Positions 1 to 10,567 of a stretch of 64,000 bases of DNA are shown here, one piece after another. Position 1 is the stretch's first letter; each line of letters starts with the position of its first letter. The notes under the pieces were generated by a model. The model saw nothing but the letters and a program-made list of their open reading frames with translations. It was not told the DNA's origin and made no database searches. The position numbers and the translations under genes are program-made. The DNA lies in contig JAGMWG010000023.1 of assembly GCA_020744225.1 (NCBI GenBank), forward strand, positions 496,001 through 560,000, written 5' to 3'. This stretch comes from Paraphoma chrysanthemicola (Eukaryota > Ascomycota > Dothideomycetes > Pleosporales > Phaeosphaeriaceae).

Positions 1-1016
1 CTCTTTCGGCCATAATTTGGTCCCTCCGTTCCCGTCTGGTCTCTTTTGCATATTCGCTTGTCGGGTTGCAGCAATGAGATTGTAGGAAAATATCAGCAGA
101 GGTCCAAATATCACCGTACTCAAAAGAGCTAATGGAACTGTCATCGAGAACATGACCATCCCATACGATGCTCGAATGAATGTGACATTGTTGTTCAGCC
201 TGTCAAGGCTGACACCAACCTGCATCGCTGACAGTATGAGCGAAAAGAAGACGAATGGAATGAGTACCCATGAAAAGTTTCGTTCGAAGAAAGGGACATA
301 TCGAGGTGGTGGGTACCAGTAGCCGCGTACAAGGTGCGTCGCGAAGAACCGATAACGATAAAGGAGGTTGATGCGGTCCATTCGTAGATCGCCGAAATGG
401 TAGCGTCAATTGACCTGATGTAGTGAAGAAGCATCCACGGTGCTCAGGAAGTCTTTGACGAATAATTCCCACCAAGACCATGTAATGGAGTTGGGTATTA
501 GCGAGAGTCCGTGTCCTATTTTGAGATCGAGCGGCGTGGTGATTAGCCAGACGTAGCTGAGGATGAGTCCGCAAGCAGAAGCGTGTAAATCTGATTCCGG
601 AGAGAACAAAGGTGCTTGGTCCAAAACTTGTGTGATAGAATCCATTCGGGCAAAGGCTTAAGAAGCAGCTGGTTAGGAGAAGATCGCACACTGAGGAGGT
701 GCAGATCCATTTGCTCAACTCCCAGAAACTGGTAATCGACCAGACGGTACCTATGCAGCGGTCGCGCAAGCATGGGGCGACCGGCTATCCATAGATGGTT
801 GTGGATGCAGTTCAATCTGCTGAGGTCCAGATCACGCCTCAAGAATGACGGCAGTGTGTCTTCCGTGATCGCCAAATTGTCTGATATAATAAGTGGAGAT
901 GAGGTCGTGGGTAGAGACTCGTAGGGATCAAGTGCTTCCAGCAATATGTTGGGATCTGTGGGCGCAACGGTGCCAGGTGAGAAGACGCTCCCAGCCTGGG
1001 TAGCTTTTTTTGACAA
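1..1016 (-). pseudogene. Disrupted DUF6601-type fungal membrane protein gene (left end cut by window)
   Basis: The three pieces, read together, look like the fungal DUF6601 family of integral membrane proteins of unknown function. The N-terminal part (1016 down to about 605) carries the EQMDLHL-like and KPLPEWIL motifs. The middle (about 605-409) carries ACGLILSYVWLI. The C-terminal part (405-1) carries RYHFGDLRMDRIN and two hydrophobic segments. The first part is in one frame and the rest in another, with no room for an intron at the junction near 600-608, so one base seems to be missing. An in-frame TGA at 406-408 then separates VN from RYHFGDLR, which is conserved sequence; a CGA to TGA change would explain it. 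Two independent lesions suggest a decayed gene, though assembly error is possible. Family assignment is from recalled conservation, not a search. The gene continues past base 1. Confidence 0.7.
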
Positions 1017-1804
1017 GGCGCATTGCTCAGAGAATGGTGGCGTAAGAGGAGCAGAAGACTAGAACGATCATTTAGCCATGACACACACTCTTGGGAATTA
1101 CATATCGTGCGCGCGAGCATACCTTTTCAAGTTCAATTGGAGCTGCCATGGCCATGCACTTTGGGTTGCGAGCGGGTAGCACTGAGCAGGTGGTCATCAG
1201 TCGAAGAAATCCGAGAGTGGAATGAAATTGTATAGCCAAGCAACGAAAATTGAACGATGATAGGCATCAAGCTTGGGGAACGTGATACTATATGCTTTCA
1301 TCGAACTCGCGGCGATCCCAAGGCTGTGCAGGTGTGCGTTAGCATGATGGGAGGCTATTCGTCCAATTTGGCGTGCGAGGCTGAAGCACAGCCACCGCCC
1401 CTGCTGGGACACAAAGTCCAGTGTCCTGAAAAGTGCGCATACCATTATTCGTCCCGTTCTGCGCAAAGTTGACGATATGAAACGTGGAATGTCAACATAG
1501 ATAAACAAAGTGTCGATGTTGTGTGGAGGAAGAAGGGAAAGAAGTCGCTGACGGTGCAACATCCCTCTTAGGAAGCGGCGTTCGCCCAAGCGTAAACGTC
1601 CAGCTTTGCGCTTTCTATCAGAGTTAAATACTCTTCGCATTATATTTGCAGATTGAAAAGTAGGATTGAGTCTTCTGCGGAGGCAATGGCTATCTATATC
1701 GCCATGAATGTCAACCTCGCATACATCAAAATTAGTTGCACGGAATACTGCCTGAGCACTTCAAGCCAGACTAGCACCCATTTTCCCCAATGACTCGCAT
1801 CCTC
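1017..1804. other. Intergenic, no supported gene
   Basis: A 147-codon minus-strand frame (1197-1640) lies here, but its product is rich in Arg, Leu and His, matches nothing I recognise and has no splice structure leading to a conserved motif. I see no RNA gene or repeat. Confidence 0.5.
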
Positions 1805-2485
1805 TCATTCCACATATACTCTTCCTGTGCACCCCGCGACTGAGCAGCTCATCCTACTGCTGCTTGGCAACACTCTGCTCGAACAAATCCGACACTGCTT
1901 CACATTAGCCTTAAACATCCCAATTCCTCCTGCTAGAATAGACTTACAAGTCAAGCCATTCAGCAAGAACTCGCTCAAATTTCGCACACCGATCTCATAC
2001 TCCGTCAGATCCTGCTGCGACAAAATAACATTCGCCTTGGCGCGAATCCGCGCAAAGTGCGCCAGGAACTTGAGCCAACCACACGTCAATCGCTCAACCA
2101 GGACATCCTCCAAGTCGCCGCCCTTGAGGCCGCCGTTGTCCAGACGCATCTCGTACGTGGGTTTGTTGTCAAGAATAGCCTTGTGGAAGCGATCATGGCC
2201 GCGGCACAGGAACGATACATGGCCTGCGATGTCTTCCCAGAAGCCTGTGAGTGAGAGGATGGCGCCCCGGCAGGCTGCTGCGGTCTTGATGTTGGTTGAG
2301 AGATGGCCGGGGAGACCGCAGACGCGACAGGCGTTGAAGGCAGGCCGGGCGAGGAGGTTGAAGCGAGAAGGATTGGAGGGGATGGGCTTTGCGCCTGCAG
2401 GTGTCATTTCGCGCACTACTTGAGCGAGAAACATGAGCGATGTTCGAATTTGAGCGGCATCGCATACGCTCGGCGGAGAGGACAT
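1805..2485 (-). CDS. Hypothetical protein, cysteine-rich orphan (226 aa)
   Basis: A single uninterrupted frame from ATG at 2485 to a stop at 1805. I do not recognise the family. The product has 13 cysteines, several in pairs (CRVC near residue 54, CRIC near 198, and a C-x4-C near 213-218), which could bind metal or form disulfides, but the spacing matches no known zinc finger I can name. There is no obvious signal peptide or membrane segment. Length, clean start and balanced composition favour a real gene over a chance frame. An antisense frame of 198 codons (1827-2423) is rich in Arg and Pro and looks like its shadow. Function unknown. Confidence 0.5.
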   Translation of the reverse strand: MSSPPSVCDAAQIRTSLMFLAQVVREMTPAGAKPIPSNPSRFNLLARPAFNACRVCGLPGHLSTNIKTAAACRGAILSLTGFWEDIAGHVSFLCRGHDRFHKAILDNKPTYEMRLDNGGLKGGDLEDVLVERLTCGWLKFLAHFARIRAKANVILSQQDLTEYEIGVRNLSEFLLNGLTCKSILAGGIGMFKANVKQCRICSSRVLPSSSRMSCSVAGCTGRVYVE

Positions 2486-3030
2486 TGCTATCGCTGTCGG
2501 TTAGTGGGTGGTCGGTTCTGCTTGCGGGTGCCGAGTCGATGGATGCTGTGAGTTAGCGAGTATGAATGTGAGGGTCACGAGCACTCTGCTAGCTAAGTGA
2601 GTTGATTGGAGAAGACGAACAAGTTTGTGGAGACAAGACAACGATATTTGGGCGATACAAGTCTTATGGCACAGGGTGGGGCGCTCATGACGAGGTGGAG
2701 CTGTGTGAGGTGAGGGACCGCAATGCCGATCAGGGTACTTCTGGAAGGCACGACAAACTCATCGCAATATAGCGCTCTTTCCTCATGGGTGAGAGACAAA
2801 ATCAGCAATAGCACAGGGAGGGTGGAATCGAGCTGCAAGAATTTTGGTGTTGCGAGACGGAGGCGATGCTTCAAGCATCTTCAATTAATGCGTGTTCGCC
2901 GACGGCGCACTGCAGCCTCATCTCTTCGTGAGAGCACTTGGCGACGCTCTACACAGATAATACACTTGCAAATGCCTAAAGGCCATGTAGTCGAGCTCAC
3001 TGCGTGCTCAGAGTAACCCAAATAAACATC
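2486..3030. other. Intergenic, no supported gene
   Basis: This holds the upstream region of the orphan at 1805-2485 and the 3-prime flank of NOT2. Short frames on both strands here have no recognisable motif. Nothing else seen. Confidence 0.5.
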
Positions 3031-5230
3031 TCACATTTGACCTGCCATGGCTGGGCTGCCATGCCGCTGATCGAGATGGTCGTAATTCAACTCGAACTCT
3101 CTCTGCAGCAAGGTTAGCATTTGTTCGCGGTTCATCATAGTTCCAGCTAACATACCCTCTCTCGTCTCCAGTTTGTGACATCGAAGAACAGATACCATCC
3201 ACGCTCCTCTTTTGGAGAGAGGCGGATAGGTGCAGGTAGATCCGGATCTTTCATCATCCACTGCTGCAGTTTCGTGTGCCACCGCCAGTCGCGATTGTAC
3301 AGCTCCTGCGCCGCAATCTCTTGCAAGATATCGCGCGGGAATTGGTAGAAAATGGCGAGCAAAGTCTCGGCAGAGAAACTCGTCATTTTCGAGTGCAGTG
3401 GGGGCACGTTGGTGACAGTATATGCTTGTGGGAGAGTAAAATCTGGTGGTATGACGGGTTTGGCATTTGATTCCACGAAGGGAGAACCAAACGTGGGATG
3501 GAGAGGCGAGTTACTAGACATGTCAGTAAACTGAAAGGAGGATTAAAGACGCAGACTTACTCTGGTCGGCTAAGATCTAGCCCCAGAACTGTGAGGTCCT
3601 GGCCCATTGCAAGCGATGAGTAGTCGGGACTTTCTAGAGGAATCATAGAGAGAAGTCCTGGTAGGCCATATCGCTCGGAGTCGCTCATGTCCGCAAGCTT
3701 CTTATGCAACGGTATTTGAGCACTTGGCGAGCCCGCATTCTCAGCACTGAAGCCTTGCTCGAACTGGTTTTGCTGCGGCCGCTGGCCTACAGTGCCAATC
3801 TGTGGCCCGAGGAAACCTAGATTGCCTGACCCTTGCCCTGTACGCTGATTACCCTATTCTTGAATCAGCCACACAGCGCGTTAAATGAATATGGCCGTGG
3901 CTTACATCTTGCAGGTTGGTTGATGACGACCGCAGATTCTCGAATGGTGTCCGAGAAACTAAGTTGTCGTCAGTAAACCCTAGGATGGTTATGCACTCGT
4001 CGACATACCTGCGCCTGGCAAGCCTCGTCCGCCAACCGTGGGATTCAGTGTCCGTTCTTGTTGGCTGTCGGTCGGGCTTGGGATGCTATTTCGTGTTTGC
4101 CCAAGGCCGGGAAAGGCGCTCGAATTTGCATTGCCTCCGAAAGCTGCAGCACTCTGTATCAGTCCCGCTCTTCGATCTGGCCCAATCTCTCCCGCAGCAC
4201 CGCCTAAAGGCGGAAACTCCTCGATATTGGTTGTTTGGGGTTGCGCACCACCAGAGAGTTGCCCGACGCCTCCTTGCCCACCAAAACGATAATCGTCGCC
4301 AGCCCCCGAGAATTGACTCTGGTTGTCATCGAGTGCCTGGTTTTGAATCGGCTGATTCGAGGCCTGCCCACTTTGCCCTTGCTGTGCTCCCTGGCCTTGC
4401 GGTCTACCGATCGTCTGTTGTGGTTGCGTCGCTGTGCGCAGGGTTGGATTCGACCACATCTGCTGCGCCGAAGTGTTCTGCTGCGCCTGCGGGGCACCCG
4501 ATAATGATGGGAATTCCCTGTTATTGGCAACGTTTAGCTCGTTGTTCTGCTGGATGCGAGCGGCCACCGAGTTCGAGCGTCCTCGTCTCGCGCCACGCTT
4601 GTGCTTCTTTGCCATATTCGCTTTGAGACTTACTCAAGGTTGAGGGGTGTGTGAGGCTGTGAGCCGCTCATAGCTTGTGCAAAGCTGGACAGGGCACCAC
4701 CACCGTTTGCTCGCGGTTGTGTGTTTGAGAGGCCTGGCGCGCCCCCCATGGCACCGCCAAACGCCCATTGCGATGCTCCTCCTGAGACACAATGTGTCAG
4801 CCCTGCGCCGCACTGCGACAACTTCAGAGACTCTCACCAAGCTTTCCGTTCTGTAACCGATTCGTGCCTAGCGGTGCACCGCGGTTGGCATTCTGTTGAT
4901 TCTGGAACATATTCGATGGAATGTTTCGTAGCGTTTGCGTACCGGGTCCTGTATAGGAGGTATGTTAGTATCATGCGCCGAAAGAGTGCGTGTGTTTGAG
5001 CGAGGTGATGTGCTGCTGATGTGCGGTGGTGTGCGAGGCAAGGTAGATGGCAAGTGGAAGGGAACGCGATTGATATCGCGCTTAGGGGTGTGCGTCAGAG
5101 GGTGAGCTACTGTGGGGCTCCTCCTGGTAAACCAGATATGAAGGCCAGTCGCGACGAGGTGAACTTTCAGGATCTGGTGCAACTATACACAAACATAACC
5201 GGTAAGGAGACACTGACCTGGGCGATTCAT
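3031..5230 (-). CDS. not2: NOT2 subunit of the CCR4-NOT complex (518 aa, 8 exons)
   Basis: CCR4-NOT shortens mRNA poly(A) tails and affects transcription; NOT2 joins NOT1 through its C-terminal NOT box. Exons on the minus strand: 5230-5218, 4948-4838, 4781-4634, 4517-4009, 3958-3906, 3853-3561, 3513-3156, 3102-3031; every junction keeps frame and uses GT-AG. The first exon is only 13 nt and encodes MNRPG with the next exon, the usual start of fungal NOT2. The N-terminal half is Gln/Gly/Asn-rich and holds the WAFGG and EFPSLSG motifs. The C-terminal half has KLADMSDSERYGL, HPTFGSPF and the NOT2/3/5 domain with FYQFPRDILQEIAAQELYNR (about residues 430-450). The 116-nt intron 4633-4518 contains an open frame starting at 4615 that joins exon 4 in frame, so a shorter isoform is possible. 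Confidence 0.93.
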
Positions 5231-5730
5231 TCTTCGCTCTCGCGACTGTTGCTTGCAGTGGTTCTCTTTCGAGTAAGTAGCGCTGGAACTGTCGTGGTAG
5301 GTCTCGGCTTCCTGTCGCATACACTCTGGTGTCGAAGTCGCGGTAGCTAGATACAGCCAAGGCGCGAAGCCCAATCAGGCCAGCGGGGAACTGGCGAACG
5401 TTCGCGCGTCGATCATTGCAGACATAAGGACATGGGTAACCGTCACAAAACGCGTAACTTGTGGACTGTCATTGGCTTCCTCTATCTTACACATACGCAA
5501 TATCTGAAAGTATCATGAGAGCCATACTGTGCTTTTCCTTGCAAGTCGTGGCCTATTGCTCCAAGCTTATGGGCGCGCAAAACTGTCGTCGTGCACGCCT
5601 CGCTCAGCCTAGACTCCTTCCATTATTTTGAAACGCCATCAATGCTTTGCTACCAAGTCGTGCTCCTTCCTGAATCGTGGTCCTGCTAGTAAACCGAGAT
5701 GCCCCTTACGCGCCTAGTACTGCTGGTCCA
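5231..5730. other. Intergenic between NOT2 and the FarB-type gene
   Basis: This must hold the NOT2 promoter and 5-prime leader and the 3-prime end of the CTF1/FarB-like gene. No frame of note and no clear TATA box recognised. Confidence 0.5.
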
Positions 5731-8700
5731 TCAAGGACCCTGCTGGAAGAGGTGCGACATGTCTGCCTCACCGTTAATGCCAAAGAAATTGAACCTGTGC
5801 ATGAGTCAGTTCTATTGGGTCCATATACTTGATGATGGCAGGCTTACCAGTCATCCACATTGAGACTCATCGGTACAATAGGATTAGGCCTTCCGCCTGA
5901 GCTATTGCTCCATGCGTCGTCTTGTGCACCGTGCTGTTGTTGATTTTGTGACATCATCTCCATCTGCTGCGCCCATGCTTGCGGGTTGTTGTGGTCAAAC
6001 GCGCCCGACATTGCCATACCCGGCTGCATTTGGTGGCCGTTTGGCCCTGGTTGCTGAGGATGACCATTGCCATTATTCTGCTGGTGCATGGCAACATTTG
6101 GTGGCTGACTCAAAGCAGGGTCAACGAGGCTGTGGTTTGGAGTGGGCGATATGTGCGGGAAATTGACTTGCGTATCGGCAGGAAACAGTTGGTCAGGCTG
6201 AAAATTTTGCCAGACCTCCTGGCTGATGTTGGGAGTATCACGGGTGACCAGAAACAGATCCGGTGGTGTGCCAGGGTAGGAATATGAAGGATTAAAAGGC
6301 GTTGTTGGGCGGGTGCCCGACCTTGAAGGGCCCATGAAAGCATCGTGGTTCTGCCTGTTCATCTGCGGTGACCCTGTCGACATTTGTGGCATGTGTTGTT
6401 GCTGAGGTGGCAGCTCGCGGGAGGGTGTGACAGCTGGGGTCTGTGGCCTAGATCGTTCGTAAGAAACCTGTGGCGCAGGCGGCCCATTCGTGGCGGGAAA
6501 GCCCAGATCCATATCGTCGAACTTTCGCTTGGGTGCTTCGGGAACTGGCTTAGATGGAGGTGGAGGGGCGGAAGAGGTCTTGTTCTTCTTGTGATTTCTT
6601 CCCGCAGCCTTCTGCAACCGCTCTTCGAGATGCTTGTTACCAAGGATAGATTCAAACAGGGTGTGGACCATCTTCGCGACCAGCCAGACTTTGGACACCT
6701 CTTTGAGAGCATCCAAGCATATTTGTATCCGCTGTTCTGTCGCTGAAACAATTGACTTGTTTGACGATTTCATCTGGTAGACGTGCATAATCAAGGCCGA
6801 GAAGAGACTGTATACTATAAAGGCCGGAGTATACCTGATCTGGTCATGTGCTCGCAAGTTCTCGATGATGGATGTTATCATGGCTGCGGCTTGGTATGCA
6901 ATGTTCCTGGATGGATAAGCATGCTCTTCACCAAAGCCGTCCAGATTGGTAGCCTTCGGGGACCCGGCAGGCGGCATGTGGGCTCGATGCAGCAGGCATA
7001 ACGTTGTACTGCGCTGGTCAGTAGATGCTTAACGAGAATCATTTCATACTTACTAGTAATTGGAATGCAGCAGCGCGGCCCAGAAGTGGTGGCGGGTGCG
7101 GTCCCATTGTACCTCCGGTGGACAGTGCTGCAACCAATCCGCGAGAGCCATATCGCTGTGGGTGAGGTCAATGGCGTTCGCCCGCCGGTGTTTCGAAGCG
7201 ACCGAGTACTGCTGTGATAACACCAGACCCATGATCTCGCTTAGTTTGACGTAATTGATGAAGAACTGAACATGGACTGGGTCTGGAGGGAATTCCGCTG
7301 TATGGTCAGTGTCGTCGTCAATGAAGTCATCTTCGGACACCATCTCCACATCAGAGTCTTCTGGGTCTATAGCAACGGGCCGGCCTAGGGCAACAGCGAC
7401 TGAGCGATCTCGGCTGTAAAGGGTCCACCAGATGCGCTTCCACAATCGCTTGTCGGATCGAGTGAGCTGAGAACCCTCCACGCTTCGGTGCATGCCCGAA
7501 CCCTGAGCTACGACAATGGCGACCCGCGTCCAATAGAACACATTCTTCGTGACATCCTCAGGTCCTTCCCAGTACCAGCCCATGAGGATGAGGGCTTGCA
7601 CAATCGTGACCCGGTCGTCCTCGAAGTTAGCATCGTACAACGCCTTGGCCCGCTTGTAGAAAGTCATAGCCGCAGGGGTCGTTGAGCCACTGGAGTCCAT
7701 CAACTGGGCGTTGTTACACACTCGCGACCCAGCCAGGAGCACGGCTTGGAGAAGCAGCAACGAGGGTGGGTTCTTGGGGTCACGGTACTGGCGCATGAAG
7801 CGGCTCCGGTTGATGACGGGTACAACGGGAGCCACCCACTTGAAGAATGCTTCCACGAGCTCGTCACAGAGAGCTCGCGGTGGGAGTAGGAATGCGCCTC
7901 GCTGGTGCAGGATCTCGATCTCCATGTTGTCCATCTCGTTCGAGCGCGCCTTGGTGCCGCGTATGCTCTCAGGCAGGGGATAGTGGACGACGTCTGTGGT
8001 GCCATAGCGGTCGTGCACGAGGAGGGACAGGTTCGAGGACTCGCCGAGGTATGCGACGCGGCCGGCTTCTTTGATGGGGGCTCGTGCGAACTTGGGCTTC
8101 ATAAACTGCACATAGGTCCCGTTGTGGCTGGCCTGTTGCGCAGCATAGCCAGTGGGCACCGTTGTGGAGGGCGTGCCATCTTCCGAATTGTATACGGTTG
8201 TTTTGTCGCGTGGTTCGGCGGAGGGACTTGCTCCTGGCGAGCGGGCTTCGCTCTCGCCTCGGTCGCTGGACTCTATGTCAGTGTCGCTACTTGTGCTGTA
8301 CCGTGCATATGGGTCCTACCTGTCGCCGTCTTTGGCGCGTGATGAGGTCGTCTTCTTGCGCTTAGGCGCGGGGATGCGGCACTCAATGGAGAAGGCAGTG
8401 CAGTTGGTGCATGGGATTCCCAATGAGGCTGCGTCGCAACGGACCTACATGCCGGTTATGCTCTGTATTCGTGGTGCTGTGGACCAATGCCCTGATTACT
8501 GACCTTCCGCGCATGGCAAGCTGTAAGTGGAGGTTAGCCCAGTGGCCTCACCGCGCACCTCGGCACCGAGGCTCGTCGAGCTCGCTGCAGACTGCACATA
8601 TGGGGATCGCGGAAGCTGATGGGGAACTTACTTTCGCACGCTCTGCTCGCACGCTGGCGTCTAAAGGAAGGGTGACCGGGCGGGACCGACTGCGACGACG

Positions 8701-8868
8701 CCGAAGGACTGCACCTTGTTGTCAGCCTGTTCGCACTGCACCTGCGCATCGCGCGACCTACGAGACGGGTCCTCCTCCTCCACCACTACCGTTGCTGGGC
8801 TGCGCGGCGAGGGGTGGCTGTGCGGGGGCCACTGGGCTTGCCATGAAGGAATGAGTTTCGCCCGACAT
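5731..8868 (-). CDS. Zn2Cys6 transcription factor of the CTF1/FarA-FarB family (927 aa, 7 exons)
   Basis: Members of this family (cutinase transcription factor 1, Aspergillus FarA/FarB) bind DNA in the nucleus and switch on fatty-acid breakdown or cutinase genes in response to fatty acids. Exons, minus strand: 8868-8762, 8708-8632, 8520-8504, 8444-8320, 8286-7054, 7008-5848, 5794-5731. The zinc cluster is assembled from three exons as C-x2-C-x6-C-x8-C-x2-C-x6-C (about residues 60-88), one exon being only 17 nt. The middle has the conserved HYPLPESIRG and RGAFLLPPRALCDELVEAFF stretches followed by the fungal-TF domain (FMRQYRDPKNPPSLLLLQA to WAALLHSNY). The apparent stop at 5844-5846 lies in an intron; splicing to 5794 gives the typical ending DDWFNFFGING. 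An in-frame ATG at 8979 would add 37 residues; 8868 was preferred because the extra part looks like leader sequence. FarA versus FarB not resolved. Confidence 0.93.
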
Positions 8869-9530
8869 GGTGAGGTTTTGGTTGTGACTGGAGGTCAGGT
8901 TCGAGGTGTGTTGCGCCTGCCCACGGCCTATTGCGATGGGAAGCACGGCGGCACTAGCGCGTCCTGGAGCGGAAACCACAGACAGCGGGCGTGATGATCA
9001 TCGACCCTCCTTTGAATCTGACCCCTGCCCTTCACCCGCGTTGTACTTGGATCTGGGAGCCTATGTACCGGTATACAATTCCCTCAGACAACCAGGACTC
9101 CCCGCACTGCCCAGCGATGCAAGCCCTGGTAGCGATCCGTTTCGTCCCACCCCGGATCGTCTCGTTAAAACCGATGCACCTATTGGCTGCACATTGCCCT
9201 TCTCGCCCACTGCTGCTTTATCATCCACCGCTCGTGCCCGACAACTCCTCTGTGTACAAATTTCCAAGATACTCAGCGCATGCAAGGTCATGGGATCCAT
9301 CACACACTTATGTACCAGGGCCACATGTTCACACCTGCCGCATTCACGTGAAAGACGATTGAAATTACCATAACCACGCCGCATGAAACGCGATGCTGTT
9401 ACAGTACCATCGGCGTGGTCAAAAGCACACGCCTGCCCTCGGTCTTGTCTTACTATGTATATATTCATTTGGATCCATAGTGATTGAAGTGTATAGGCTC
9501 ATGAAGAAGCAGCACCATGAGGGCGTTGGC
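8869..9530. other. Intergenic, promoter side of the FarB-type gene
   Basis: This stretch lies between the CTF1/FarB-like start and the 3-prime end of the Nudix gene. Frames of 60-155 codons on both strands are Pro/Ser/Arg-rich and unrecognised. No feature supported. Confidence 0.5.
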
Positions 9531-10120
9531 TTAGGAAGGTACCGCATCCTTCTGCAGCCTGAAAGCCTCAAGCTTGACCGTCTTGTTTGGCGGGCTGACA
9601 TAGGCCAATCTGACGTCGCCGACTAGATCCCCGACGACTTCCTCCTCAGACGCCCACAAATAGCGTTGGTGTTCAACTGGATCCAGGGTGACGTTGGTGT
9701 CTTCTACTTCAATTTCGAAGATCAACTTCAGCCAGGTCACGGGACGTCTCCCAGGACGCTCGTCACGGAAAGTGAAGCCTGCGACCTTTCTTCGAATACG
9801 CGTTGCTGTCAACCCAGTCTCTTCTTTCAGCTCTCGCGCAGCCGCGTGCAAGATTGTTTCGTCGGTGTCATCGACTTTGCCGCCCGGGACTTCCTGGGTA
9901 GTGTCAGTGTGAACATGTTCTCGTCTCAGCTTGACTTGGCTACCCAGGCATTCGGGAAGGCTTTCTCATTAGCTGCGCGCTGAACTAAGAGCAGCTTCCC
10001 GTTCTTGTCGAAGACCGCTACGCCAGTACATAGCACGTCGTATTCTGGGTGCTTGGAGAGGTACTCCTTGTCGCGGACGGCAAATTCTTCTAGGCTTGAT
10101 GGATGATTCAGAGGACTCAT
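9531..10120 (-). CDS. Nudix hydrolase (179 aa, 2 exons)
   Basis: Nudix enzymes hydrolyse nucleoside diphosphates linked to another group, often as housecleaning; the substrate here cannot be told. Exons 10120-9944 and 9893-9531, joined in frame across a 50-nt GT-AG intron. The Nudix box is read across the junction: GGK, seven residues DDTDETI, LHAAARELKEETGL, fitting G-x5-E-x7-REUxEExGU (Ala and Leu precede the RE). Upstream strands include VLCTGVAVFDKNGKLLLVQR. I chose ATG 10120 (MSPLNHPSS) because homologous fungal proteins tend to start like this; an in-frame ATG at 10177 would add 19 residues. It is divergent from the AT-hook gene at 10568, sharing a 447-bp intergenic region. Confidence 0.88.
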
Positions 10121-10567
10121 TGCGTCTGTTCTGGAATCTTCTGACGATAATTGTGTTGAGTGAAAATAGTTCCGCAAGTGTATCGTTCTAGCACGCCAGG
10201 CTGTGGTCGTATTAAGTAGAATGTGGATGCCTTGAACACAGGCACCGACTTCCCCTGTGGCCGGTCAACAGATATTCGCACTACATGAGCTAATATCTCT
10301 GAGTCAGATTTAGAGGAACAAACCCCACCTCAGACGGGCTCTCTCTTTTCGGCGAATACGAACCGTGCGTCTAAGAAGCGGGTGAAGCAAATTGTCACGT
10401 GAACTTAGCTAGTTTCGCGTTTCGTTAGCGCAATCCACCAACAACACCGCGGCGCGCACTGCGCGTCATGCACCGCACGTCCACTTGCACCCATTTGCGC
10501 AACACCACTCACTTGACTACGCGCGACGCGTTCCTATCATCAATTGCGACGACGATCACTTGCGATA
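10121..10567. promoter_or_regulatory. Divergent promoter region, Nudix gene and AT-hook gene
   Basis: This 447-bp stretch separates two head-to-head start codons, so it should carry both promoters. It includes a GC-rich, CGCG-containing tract (about 10440-10550). No specific factor site is claimed. Confidence 0.5.

Noticed and set aside
1197..1640. 147-codon minus-strand frame
   Set aside because: Arg/Leu/His-rich product, no motif, no neighbouring exon; probably chance.
5844..6977. Single-exon reading of the last part of the FarB-like gene
   Set aside because: Splicing at both ends restores conserved residues, so the uninterrupted frame is not the true exon.
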